Shown: positions 32,912 to 41,650 of the stretch, one piece after another
Layout of the letters: each line of letters starts with the position of its first letter
Numbering within the stretch: the stretch's first letter is position 1
DNA from: RGIG1934 sp045122895
GTDB taxonomy: Bacteria; Bacillota; Clostridia; Lachnospirales; Lachnospiraceae
NCBI GenBank assembly: GCA_045122895.1
Contig: JBGVIE010000028.1
Location: 1-44,068, forward strand
Direction: 5' to 3'
DNA: 44,068 nt
Notes under the pieces: model-generated
Database searches by the model: none
Seen by the model: only the letters and a program-made list of their open reading frames with translations
What the model was told of the DNA's origin: nothing
Position numbers and translations under genes: made by a program

Positions 32912-33853
32912 TTAGTCTCTAAGCTCTGTTCCTGTAATTTCAAGAAATACATCATTAAGTGTCGGGAGTTTTGAATAAACCTGACCGAAAGGTATTTCCC
33001 TCTCTTTTAATAAGTCAAGCACCTTAATCAGATTATGTTTTCCTCCGTTGTAGTACACCCGGAGAACTTTTTTGTCGTATTCTACTTTATACACGTGTGA
33101 AAGCGTTTTGATACCGGCAATAACATCATCAGGCAGATTCATGACATCTATGTTGATAGTCTCGCTGTTTTGAACAAGCTTCTTTAGCTCATCGGCTGTT
33201 CCGATTGTGATATTTTTACCCTTATCCATAATGGCAATTCTGTTACAAATCTGTTCAACCTCTTCCATATAGTGAGAAGTATATACGATTGTTGCACCCA
33301 TTTGGTTTAGTTTAACTATACCTTCAAGAATATTATTCCTGCTCTGAGGGTCTACCGCCACAGTAGGCTCGTCGAGGAAAATAAGCTTTGGTTTGTGAGC
33401 AATTCCGCAGGCAATGTTAAGTCTTCTAAGTAAACCACCGGATAACTTCTTTGGATAAAATTTTCTGAATTTGTCAAGGTCAACAAATTCGATTGCTTCT
33501 TCAACATATTGTTTTCTAAGTTTTTTGTCTTTGATATAAAGTCCACAGAAATAATCAATATTGTCATATACGGTCAGTTCGTTAAAGACTGCTACGTCCT
33601 GAAGTACCACGCCAATGTCCTTCTTTATGTCATAGCTGTCAGGCTTCATCTCTTTTCCAAATACTTCGATTGTCCCTTTATCATATTCCAAAAGAGAGAG
33701 AATACAACTGATTGTCGTAGTCTTACCGGAACCGTTTGGACCAAGCAACCCAAAGATTTCCCCCTCTTTGATATCAAGGTTAAAGTGATCCAGTGCAATT
33801 AATTCTTTGTATCTTTTTACAAGATTTTCTATTTTTATAACTGATGTGCTCAT
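32912..33853 (-). CDS. ABC transporter ATP-binding protein (LnrL-like)
   Basis: 313 residues. Walker A GPNGSGKTTT (about 36-45), signature LSGGLLRRLNIACG, Walker B LIFLDEPTVAVDPQS and switch His in YTSHYMEEVE. C-terminal ~80 residues are the DrrA/NatA-type extension. GGAGG lies before the ATG. First gene of a leftward operon with two ABC-2 permeases; divergent from a NarL-type histidine kinase and regulator, the same set as B. subtilis LnrJK with LnrLMN (linearmycin resistance). Function as drug or peptide exporter is inference. Confidence 0.9.
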   Translation of the reverse strand: MSTSVIKIENLVKRYKELIALDHFNLDIKEGEIFGLLGPNGSGKTTTISCILSLLEYDKGTIEVFGKEMKPDSYDIKKDIGVVLQDVAVFNELTVYDNIDYFCGLYIKDKKLRKQYVEEAIEFVDLDKFRKFYPKKLSGGLLRRLNIACGIAHKPKLIFLDEPTVAVDPQSRNNILEGIVKLNQMGATIVYTSHYMEEVEQICNRIAIMDKGKNITIGTADELKKLVQNSETINIDVMNLPDDVIAGIKTLSHVYKVEYDKKVLRVYYNGGKHNLIKVLDLLKEREIPFGQVYSKLPTLNDVFLEITGTELRD

Positions 33854-33910
33854 AAGCTGCCTCCTTTTTTGTTATGTTGCAAGTATAATTTTTTTTCATA
33901 AAAAATAAAA

Positions 33911-33955
33911 GTGAGAACCGTCACAAGTTATTTTGAATCAATATGACAATTGTCA
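33911..33955. promoter_or_regulatory. Two palindromes between ABC exporter and two-component genes
   Basis: GTGA-N6-TCAC at 33911-33924 and the perfect palindrome TGACAATTGTCA at 33944-33955, which overlaps the -35 (TTGTCA at 33950-33955) of the kinase promoter. Probable binding sites of the NarL-type regulator encoded at 35104. Confidence 0.45.
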
Positions 33956-33978
33956 CATTCTTCCTTTTTTGTTATACT
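33950..33978 (+). promoter_or_regulatory. Promoter of the NarL-type kinase-regulator pair
   Basis: TTGTCA (33950-33955), 17-base spacer, TATACT (33973-33978). The expected start of transcription falls at or next to the ATG at 33985. Confidence 0.55.
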
Positions 33979-33984
33979 CTGATT

Positions 33985-35094
33985 ATGATTTATTTGATAG
34001 ACAGATTTATTTTGTATGCATTTGGATGTATTTTAGTGGCGATAGGCAATAGTATGCCGGAGATAATGGTTACGGCTCTGGCAGCTCTGATACTTGCAGG
34101 AATAAACCTATTACTCATAGACCGTGAGTGTTTTTTTCCTGATATGATAGTGTGTGCGGTGGTGTGTGTGCTTGCGTTGGTAGAGGACAAATTTCTTTCG
34201 TTTATGCCACTTTTTATGTACTCCTACGTGTGCAAATATTTTAATACAATTTCATATAGGTGGATTAGTTTTATCTCAATCGGAGCAGCGTTTGCGGGGG
34301 GACTTTTAATTAGTAAGCCTCAAAATACAGTGCTAAATATTTTTACTATGATTATAGGTTTTTTCTCTGCATATAAGTCTTCTGCTATGGAAAATCAGAG
34401 CAGAAAAATCAGATCACTTAGGGATGACAGCAAGGAAAATACGATATTGCTTGAGAATAAGAACAGGCTTCTGATGGAGAACCAGAATAACAATATCCAC
34501 ATAGCCGTGCTTGGTGAGAGAAACAGGATTGCAAGGGAGATTCATGATAATGTTGGACACCTGCTTTCACGTTCCATTCTTCAAATAGGTGCAATTATTT
34601 CCGTGACAACAGATGAGACATCAAAGAAGCTTATTGAACCACTTCATGACACGCTTGTAGAGGCTATGAACAGTATTAGGGAGAGTGTTCATGACCTTCA
34701 CAAAGAGAGTTTTGATGTAAATGCGGCAGCTAAGAAAATACTTGAAGAACTTAAGGGTTTTGATTATGAATTTAAATGTGACATTTCAAGGGATGCAGAC
34801 GCCAATGTCAAGTATGCTTTTCTCACTATCTTAAAAGAGACTATTAACAATATTATGAAGTATTGTGATGGTGATTTTGTAAATATTATGATGGTGGAGC
34901 TTGAAGAATATTATCAGATGGTAGTGGAAGATAATGGTGTAGCTGTCAGGACTAAACGTATTGAAGCAGATTTGTTTAATGAAGGAATTGGTCTTTCTAA
35001 TATTAAACAGAGAATTGAGAGTATGGGTGGCTTTGTCACTTTTTCAAGAGAAAGAGGTTTTAGAGTCTTTATCAGCATACCAAAAAATAAATAG
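33985..35094 (+). CDS. Sensor histidine kinase, NarL/LnrJ type
   Basis: 369 residues. Four or more membrane segments within residues 1-125 without a large outside loop, a coiled stretch (residues 140-175), the HisKA_3 box RIAREIHDNVGHLLS with His187, and an HATPase domain (about 260-369) with the N and G boxes NNIMKY, VEDNG, GIGLSNIKQR. The membrane design suits sensing in or near the membrane, as for LnrJ and LiaS-like kinases. Start: ATG 33985 chosen because the promoter ends at 33978; ATG 33943 in the same frame lies within the operator palindrome. Neither has a ribosome site. Confidence 0.87.
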   Translation: MIYLIDRFILYAFGCILVAIGNSMPEIMVTALAALILAGINLLLIDRECFFPDMIVCAVVCVLALVEDKFLSFMPLFMYSYVCKYFNTISYRWISFISIGAAFAGGLLISKPQNTVLNIFTMIIGFFSAYKSSAMENQSRKIRSLRDDSKENTILLENKNRLLMENQNNNIHIAVLGERNRIAREIHDNVGHLLSRSILQIGAIISVTTDETSKKLIEPLHDTLVEAMNSIRESVHDLHKESFDVNAAAKKILEELKGFDYEFKCDISRDADANVKYAFLTILKETINNIMKYCDGDFVNIMMVELEEYYQMVVEDNGVAVRTKRIEADLFNEGIGLSNIKQRIESMGGFVTFSRERGFRVFISIPKNK

Positions 35095-35103
35095 GAGATT
35101 TTT

Positions 35104-35733
35104 ATGAGAATAGTAATAGTAGATGATGACGATATCGTATTGATGTCGCTTAAGACAATTATAGAAGCAAAGGGGATAGAGGTGGCAGCAACAGGGCGAT
35201 GCGGCGAGGAGGCTGTTGCGTTATATGAAGAGCATAAGCCTGATATTCTTTTGTCTGATATCAGAATGGATGGAAAGACAGGAATAGAGGCGGCATATGA
35301 GATTATGGCTGCGCATTCTGATGCAAAAATTTTGTTTCTTACAACTTTTTCTGATGATGAGTATGTTATTGATGCACTCAAGTGCAATGCGAAAGGATAT
35401 ATTTTAAAACAGGATTTTGCAGGTATTATTCCTGCACTAGATGCAGTAATGCTTGGTCAGACCGTATTTGGAGGCGAGATAATAAGTAAAATTCCAAGTA
35501 TAGCTGCTGATGAAAATGCAAAGAGTACAAAGTCAGAAAAATGGGAGAATGCAGGTATAACTGAGAAGGAGCTTGAAGTGATAAAGCTGGTGGCAGAAGG
35601 ACTTAACAACAAAGAAATAGCTACTGAGTTATTTCTGTCAGAAGGTACTGTAAGAAATTACGTCAGCAGCATATTGGAAAAGTTAAGCTTAAGGGATAGA
35701 ACCCAGCTTGTTGTATATTATTACAAAGAATAG
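35104..35733 (+). CDS. Response regulator, NarL/LuxR type
   Basis: 209 residues. Receiver domain 1-120 with DDD at 7-9 and phospho-acceptor Asp52 (DILLSDIRMDG), Lys in ILKQ; LuxR-type helix-turn-helix at ~150-205 (LTEKELEVIKLVAEGLNNKEIA, SEGTVRNYVSSILEKL). Follows the kinase by 9 bases. It probably controls the divergent ABC exporter via the palindromes at 33911-33955. Its 3' end overlaps the convergent kinase gene by 13 bases. Confidence 0.93.
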   Translation: MRIVIVDDDDIVLMSLKTIIEAKGIEVAATGRCGEEAVALYEEHKPDILLSDIRMDGKTGIEAAYEIMAAHSDAKILFLTTFSDDEYVIDALKCNAKGYILKQDFAGIIPALDAVMLGQTVFGGEIISKIPSIAADENAKSTKSEKWENAGITEKELEVIKLVAEGLNNKEIATELFLSEGTVRNYVSSILEKLSLRDRTQLVVYYYKE

Positions 35734-37109
35734 TCTTTTACTTTTTTTAACGTAAATACGAATTCAGTGCCGACACCTTCGGTACTGATTACGTTAATGT
35801 TTTCGCCATGATTCTTGATGATTTCTCTTGTGATTGCAAGACCAAGACCTGAACCGGTTTTGTCTTTGCCTCTTGATAAATCTGTTTTGTAAAATCTATC
35901 CCAAATCTTACTTAAACTGTCCTTTGGAATACCTATACCTGTATCTTTTATAGACACAAAGATTTTTTCGTGATGTTCCTTAACAGATATAAATATTGTA
36001 GAGTCGTTATGACTGAACTTGATTGCGTTGTCAATAAGGTTATAAATTACCTGTTCAATTTTTCCCTTATCTATGAATACTATAAAATCTCTTGATTCAA
36101 CCTGCAAATCAAATTTGATTTTCTTTTTTGAACATTTTCCTTCAAAAGACATCAATATCGGTCTGATTAATTCATAAAGATTGACATTCTGAAAATCAAG
36201 TCTTGTAGTACCTGCGTCACACTCGTTAAGGGACAGCAGGTTGCTAGTAAGTTTGGTGAGACGGTCAGTCTCAAAAAGTACAATATCCAGATATTTTTTT
36301 TGCATCTCGGGAGGAATTGTTCCATCCGCCATCGCTTCTATGTAGCCTTTTATAGAAGTTAAGGGTGAGCGAAAGTCGTGTGAGATATTGGCTATAAACT
36401 TCTTCTGATCCTCCTCGATTGTGTTAAGCTCTGAGGCCATAAAGTTAAGAGATACACCGAGTCTTCCGATTTCGTCGTCGCCGGTAAACTTCTTCAGTCC
36501 GTCATAGGAAAAATTCCCTTTTGCGTATTCCCTGGCAGCAATACTTAGCTTTTGAACAGGAAAATAAACCATAAACGTTACAATAATAAGAATTACGAAT
36601 GAGAATCCGAATAATGCCAGCGCAATAAGATATATCTGAGTCATAATATTGTCCTTGGCAGGCTGTAATCTGCTTAGCGGATAATTGATAATAATATATC
36701 CGTCTGTTCGGTAATTCTTCGCAATCGGCATAGCAACTGATAAAGTGTCTGTTGGACAGTGTCCGTAGAAATCGCCTGTAATGTACGTCTTGTTACCAAA
36801 GTCAGTGATATCAAAATCTTTGATATTGGTTTTTGCATCGCCACGTCTTGAGGAATATATTATGTTATTATTGTAGTCGATATACATAACATCTACTGTC
36901 AATAAAACAGACATATCTGATATGTTTTTCTGGGTTATCAGAGAATAGTCTGATGATATAAAATGTGCCTGGTCAAATAAATCGCTGGCTTTTTGTTTTA
37001 TTAATTTTTTTTCTATCATTTTGCTTCCGGCCATTTCGATGAAGAGTATTCCAAGCAGAGCAAAAAGAATATAGCCGAGAATCAGTTTGTAATAAAGAGT
37101 TTTTTTCAT
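35721..37109 (-). CDS. Sensor histidine kinase with HAMP domain
   Basis: 462 residues read leftward. Two membrane segments (about 8-28 and 160-185) bracket an extracellular sensor of ~130 residues; HAMP ~185-235; HisKA with His244 in ISHDFRSPLTSIKGY; HATPase ~345-460 with NLIDNAIKFS, DTGIGIP and GSGLGLAIT. Paired with the OmpR-type regulator encoded 5 bases upstream; its ribosome site AGGAAG lies in the regulator end. Signal unknown. Confidence 0.94.
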   Translation of the reverse strand: MKKTLYYKLILGYILFALLGILFIEMAGSKMIEKKLIKQKASDLFDQAHFISSDYSLITQKNISDMSVLLTVDVMYIDYNNNIIYSSRRGDAKTNIKDFDITDFGNKTYITGDFYGHCPTDTLSVAMPIAKNYRTDGYIIINYPLSRLQPAKDNIMTQIYLIALALFGFSFVILIIVTFMVYFPVQKLSIAAREYAKGNFSYDGLKKFTGDDEIGRLGVSLNFMASELNTIEEDQKKFIANISHDFRSPLTSIKGYIEAMADGTIPPEMQKKYLDIVLFETDRLTKLTSNLLSLNECDAGTTRLDFQNVNLYELIRPILMSFEGKCSKKKIKFDLQVESRDFIVFIDKGKIEQVIYNLIDNAIKFSHNDSTIFISVKEHHEKIFVSIKDTGIGIPKDSLSKIWDRFYKTDLSRGKDKTGSGLGLAITREIIKNHGENINVISTEGVGTEFVFTLKKVKDYSL

Positions 37110-37114
37110 AATAT

Positions 37115-37819
37115 TTACTTCCTGGTCTCAAATTTGTAACCGATTCCCCAAACCGTGGAAAGTGCCCATTTTTCATTATCGTGAATCTTCTCTCGTATTC
37201 TCTTGATATGCACATCGACGGTTCGTGTATCGCCAATATATTCGTATCCCCATATGTTATCGAGCAACTGTTCGCGCGTGAATACCTGGTTAGGAGATTT
37301 GGCAAGGAAATATAAGAGTTCAATTTCCTTTGGTGGCATCTCGATGATATTGCCCTTATAAGTTACGGAATAGTTTGTAAGGTTAATGATTAAGTTGTTA
37401 TATTCAACAATGTCGCCCTTTGGAGCTTCAGGTGCCTCAGATACAGGTGCCTGGTATCTTCGAAGGACAGCTTTGACTCTTGCCACTAATTCCTTGGAGT
37501 CAAAAGGTTTAATCATATAGTCATCAGCACCAAGCTCAAGACCTAATACTTTGTCAAAAATCTCACCCTTGGCAGATAACATAATAATTGGAATGTTACT
37601 GTCTTTTCTAATCTCCCTGCACACCTGATATCCATCCATGCCCGGAAGCATAAGATCTAGTAAAATCAGGTCAGGCTTGAAGGTTTTGAAAGCCGAAAGT
37701 GCCGATTCGCCATCTTCCACTGTCTGTGTCTCAAAACATTCTTTGATAAGGTATAAAGATATAAGTTCTGAAATGTTTGTGTCATCATCTACTATTAGAA
37801 TTTTCTGTTTAGCGCCCAT
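37115..37819 (-). CDS. Response regulator, OmpR/PhoB type
   Basis: 234 residues. Receiver with acidic DDD at 11-13, phospho-acceptor Asp55 (LILLDLMLPGMDG) and Lys in MIKPFDS; winged-helix output at ~130-232 (MPPKEIELLYFLAKSPNQVFTR, TVDVHIKRIREKI). ATG 37819 has AGGAGG; a longer frame to 37858 reaches over the mutS2 stop. Located 22 bases after mutS2, so mutS2, this gene and the kinase are probably one transcript. Confidence 0.95.
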   Translation of the reverse strand: MGAKQKILIVDDDTNISELISLYLIKECFETQTVEDGESALSAFKTFKPDLILLDLMLPGMDGYQVCREIRKDSNIPIIMLSAKGEIFDKVLGLELGADDYMIKPFDSKELVARVKAVLRRYQAPVSEAPEAPKGDIVEYNNLIINLTNYSVTYKGNIIEMPPKEIELLYFLAKSPNQVFTREQLLDNIWGYEYIGDTRTVDVHIKRIREKIHDNEKWALSTVWGIGYKFETRK

Positions 37820-37841
37820 AAAGTAGTCCTCCTGTCTGTAA

Positions 37842-40211
37842 TTATTTGAATTCGGCAATAGTTACACCGGCTTCGCCTTCGCCGTATGCACCATTTCGAT
37901 ATGATTTGATATATTTGCATCTCTTTAGGTGATTCTGTACAGCACTTCTAAGTGCTCCTGTTCCTTTTCCATGCACAATTCTTACACTTGGAAGATGTGA
38001 CAGATAGGCATCGTCAAGATATTTGTCTAATTCTGCGATTGCCTCATCTGTTGTCATACCAATAAGATTAATCTCAGTGCTTATGCTGAAGGATTTGCTC
38101 ATTTTGATTTTTCCTGAGCCTGTTCGTGTTAATTTGTCAGAGGTGATAACAGGCTCGTCGATTATGATAAGGTCACGTATATTAACTTGTGAACGCAAAA
38201 TACCCATCTGAACGAAAAGGTCACCCTTGTCATTTGGAAGAGTGCTTACGGTTCCTTCAGTTCCCATACTGAGAACTCGTACTCTGTCTCCTATCTTAAA
38301 GTCTTTTTTGTTATGTGCCGGTGCTTTTGCAACCTTGTCACCCAGAGTCTTTTTGGTCTGAGTCTTATCGATTCGCTCTCTAAGCTTTCGTCTTTCGTTC
38401 TCCAGCTCTTTGGTTGAGCTGGATTTGCCAAGCTTTGTAACTTTCCTGATAGTCTCGTCGGCATAGTCTTTTGCATTTTGCAGGATTTCCTGCGCTTTTT
38501 CATTTGCCTGGTTAATTATGCCTTCACGTCTGTCATTAAGTTTTTCACGTTCAGCTTCAAGCTGTTTCTTAAGAGCTTCAACTTCGTTTTGAAGTGTGGC
38601 AAGTGCAGTCTTATCTTCGTCAAGCTTTAACTTGTTAGTCTCAAGCTCACTGATAATATCTTCAAAGGCTAGGTCGTCCTCATCGATACGTTTTTTTGCA
38701 TCATCAATAATAAATTCCGGAAGTCCCAATTTTCCGGATATTGCAAAAGCGTTACTTTTGCCTGGAATACCTATAAGCAGTCTATAGGTAGGACTCAAAG
38801 TGTTAACATCAAATTCACAACATGCATTCTGAACTCCCTGAGTACTTAGTGCGTATAGTTTTATCTCACTGTAGTGGGTTGTTGCCATAGTTCTTACCTT
38901 CATGTTGTGTAAAAAAGTAAGAATAGATACAGCAAGTGCGGCACCTTCTGTTGGGTCTGTACCGGCACATAGCTCGTCAAACAGCACGAGTGACCGGTCA
39001 TCTGCTTTATCTAAAATCTTGACAATATTAGTCATATGGGATGAGAAAGTACTGAGACTCTGCTCAATGCTCTGCTCATCACCAATATCTGCAAACACTT
39101 CGTTAAAAACGCTGAGTGTTGAGCCTTCGTCAGCAGGGATATGCATACCGGCCTGCCCCATAAGTGTGAAAAGACCGACGGTCTTAAGTGATACTGTTTT
39201 ACCGCCGGTATTAGGACCGGTTATGACAAGCTGATTGAATTCATCGCCGAGGTGGATGTTGATTGGTACAACCTTCCCCGCATCAAGAAGCGGATGACGT
39301 CCACATTTGATGTTTATTATCTTGTCATTGTTAAATACAGGTTCGCTGCATTTGTATGCCTTTGAAAAAGCCGCTTTTGCAAATATAAAATCGAGCTTCG
39401 TAAGTATGTCGAGATTGTTATGCATCTCTTCTATATGAGTCGCTGCCTGTTCGGACAGTCCTGCAAGAATGATTTCAATCTCGTCCTGTTCTTTTATGCT
39501 TAACTCTTTTAACTCATTGTTCAGCTTCACAATTGCCATTGGTTCTACGAAAATAGTAGAGCCGCTGGATGACTGGTCGTGTATCATACCGGGAACGTTT
39601 GAACGGTATTCCTGTTTGACGGGAACACAGTATCTTCCGTTACGCATAGTGATGACTGCATCCTGAAGGTAAGTTCTGGCAGAGCCTGACACCATGGATG
39701 TAAGGTCTGAGTGAATCTTATCGTTGGTGATTTTTATCTGGCGTCTTATTGACTTAAGAGTGGGACTGGCTTCATCGCTGATCTCCTCTTCAGAGATAAT
39801 ACATTTCTTTATCTCGTTATTAAAAGGGGATAAAGGTTCGAGATTTTCAAAAAATCCTGTGAGACAGTTAGAGACTTCCTCATCAGGGGAATAGCCGTAA
39901 TTCTTGATTTTTAGTGTTACATTAAGCAGGGCACTTATCCTTAGAAGCTCGCCTATTCCAAGTACACTTCCAATCTCCAGCCTCTTAAGGGATGGACGTA
40001 TGTCATGCAGACCTGAAAAAGATATACTTCCCTTTTTCCATATCATAGATAAAGCTGTGCTGGTCTGCCCCTGTGCTTTAACGATTTCGTTAATGTCGGT
40101 CATTGGCTTTTGTGATTTGACAAGCGCTTTTCCAAGTTCAGAGGATGCATAATCACAAAGAATATTTATTATCTTGTCATACTCAAGAGTATGTAAACAT
40201 TTATCGTTCAT
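37842..40211 (-). CDS. mutS2: MutS2, ATPase with Smr domain
   Basis: 789 residues. Core domain ~1-300, MutS-type ATPase with Walker A TGPNTGGKT (332-339), Walker B LVLFDELCAGTDPTEG, a long coiled coil (~510-620, Lys/Glu rich), a small KOW-like domain (~630-690), and the C-terminal Smr domain ~710-789 with VRIVHGKGTGALR. MutS2 splits collided ribosomes and has been linked to suppression of recombination. It does not take part in mismatch repair. GAGGTAA precedes the ATG. In this genome a two-component pair follows. Confidence 0.95.
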   Translation of the reverse strand: MNDKCLHTLEYDKIINILCDYASSELGKALVKSQKPMTDINEIVKAQGQTSTALSMIWKKGSISFSGLHDIRPSLKRLEIGSVLGIGELLRISALLNVTLKIKNYGYSPDEEVSNCLTGFFENLEPLSPFNNEIKKCIISEEEISDEASPTLKSIRRQIKITNDKIHSDLTSMVSGSARTYLQDAVITMRNGRYCVPVKQEYRSNVPGMIHDQSSSGSTIFVEPMAIVKLNNELKELSIKEQDEIEIILAGLSEQAATHIEEMHNNLDILTKLDFIFAKAAFSKAYKCSEPVFNNDKIINIKCGRHPLLDAGKVVPINIHLGDEFNQLVITGPNTGGKTVSLKTVGLFTLMGQAGMHIPADEGSTLSVFNEVFADIGDEQSIEQSLSTFSSHMTNIVKILDKADDRSLVLFDELCAGTDPTEGAALAVSILTFLHNMKVRTMATTHYSEIKLYALSTQGVQNACCEFDVNTLSPTYRLLIGIPGKSNAFAISGKLGLPEFIIDDAKKRIDEDDLAFEDIISELETNKLKLDEDKTALATLQNEVEALKKQLEAEREKLNDRREGIINQANEKAQEILQNAKDYADETIRKVTKLGKSSSTKELENERRKLRERIDKTQTKKTLGDKVAKAPAHNKKDFKIGDRVRVLSMGTEGTVSTLPNDKGDLFVQMGILRSQVNIRDLIIIDEPVITSDKLTRTGSGKIKMSKSFSISTEINLIGMTTDEAIAELDKYLDDAYLSHLPSVRIVHGKGTGALRSAVQNHLKRCKYIKSYRNGAYGEGEAGVTIAEFK

Positions 40212-40379
40212 AATTACCTCGCATTACTTTAATATGCTGTAACTGGCTCTAAACAGTTACAATATCCTTTATTTTACACTAGTTATAAACCATTTACAAC
40301 TAGGTCATAAAATGTTCATAACTAAAATGTATAATAAGGACATATTATGACAATATCTGGATTTTTGTGGGGAAAAAAT

Positions 40380-41624
40380 ATGGAGAATAGATTTGATTTT
40401 ATAAGTGAAAAGGTAGTTAAGAAGAAAAAACCAAAAAAACAGGTGTTAAAGGAAGTAGCTTTCTTTTGTGTACAGGCATTATCTTTTGGTGTGCTTGCAG
40501 CTGTGATGTTTGCTTTTATAGAGCCGAGAATGGATAAGCTGATAAACGGTGAGCCTGACCCTGTTATTGAGTTGTATGTAGAGAGCAACACGGATAAAGA
40601 CGCAACAAGTTCTACAGAGAACACCACAACAACTGGTGAAGTGTCTGACGAAGATGATGAGAAGAACGACTTAAAAAGGGACAGATTATTGACCAAATCT
40701 GTCAAGGCAAGGATTCTAAAAAGCAGTGTGGTTATCTCCGGTACAGTATATGCTTCAGAAGAAGGTGGAGAGAATAAAGAGATAGATACATCCGGGGTAA
40801 TAATACATAGTGGCAAGGTTACTTTGGTGCTCACTGATTATGAATCAGTGAAGGAATGTAGCGATATAAAGGTCGAGTTTTATGGCGGAATAGAATCTGA
40901 GGGTTCAGTGTTAAAAACTGACAAGGATTTGGGAGTAGCCGTACTAAGAGTGGATACACAGGATGTGTTTCCGGAGAAGTATGATGCAAAGGAAATAGTA
41001 TTTGGGGTGAATACTCCGATGAATGAGGAGGACAAATATATCTTCTGCGGTGTATCAAAAGGAATAGGTTCGCTGTTTACTACCTGTAGTGTCTTAAGTA
41101 GTGACAGTATGAAGTATTCAGGTGATAATGTTCTTGGTATATACGCCATAGACATTGATAAGAATGTGGGACAAAATGGCTTCATATATAATAATAAGGC
41201 GCAGTTAGTAGGGGTTATTACTCAAAGCGAGAAGAAGAATATTCCAAATCTTGTGACAGCGTTTAGTGCAAGAGATATTAAGGGACGTGTTGAGAAGATG
41301 GCAAATGGTGTCAACACACCATACATTGGAATCAAGGGAATCACTGTGAATGACGTGAACAAAGAACTTTTTGATGAAGATATTTCAAGTGGAGTGTATG
41401 TTTCGGAGGTGGCGAATAATTCACCTGCATATAATGCCGGAGTGCTGCGTGGAGACGTGCTTATACAGTTAGAGAATACGAAGATTCACACTGCAAAAGA
41501 ATATTCATATGCAGTTGACAGCCTGAATGTGGGCAATAAGATTACCATCAAAGTTATGAGAAAAGGACTTGAAGGATACAAAGAGATTAGTTATGATATA
41601 GTGGTTGCGAATAAGCCGCAATAA
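40380..41624 (+). CDS. HtrA-like protein with PDZ domain, degenerate protease domain
   Basis: 414 residues. Basic cytoplasmic start, one membrane segment (about 27-47), a Thr/Glu linker (70-105), a trypsin-like fold (~115-305) and a PDZ domain (~315-410; YIGIKG, GVYVSEVANNSPAYNAGVLRGDVL). The protease triad is lost: the His loop reads LVLTDYESV and the Ser loop VGQNGFIYNNKAQLVG in place of GNSGGP. So probably a binding protein rather than a protease. Start: ATG 40380 after GGGG, since TATAAT at 40330-40335 would make the in-frame ATG 40347 almost leaderless; that ATG does have AAGGA. Confidence 0.85.
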   Translation: MENRFDFISEKVVKKKKPKKQVLKEVAFFCVQALSFGVLAAVMFAFIEPRMDKLINGEPDPVIELYVESNTDKDATSSTENTTTTGEVSDEDDEKNDLKRDRLLTKSVKARILKSSVVISGTVYASEEGGENKEIDTSGVIIHSGKVTLVLTDYESVKECSDIKVEFYGGIESEGSVLKTDKDLGVAVLRVDTQDVFPEKYDAKEIVFGVNTPMNEEDKYIFCGVSKGIGSLFTTCSVLSSDSMKYSGDNVLGIYAIDIDKNVGQNGFIYNNKAQLVGVITQSEKKNIPNLVTAFSARDIKGRVEKMANGVNTPYIGIKGITVNDVNKELFDEDISSGVYVSEVANNSPAYNAGVLRGDVLIQLENTKIHTAKEYSYAVDSLNVGNKITIKVMRKGLEGYKEISYDIVVANKPQ

Positions 41625-41650
41625 TTCGAAATAGAGAGGCCGGGATTTTA

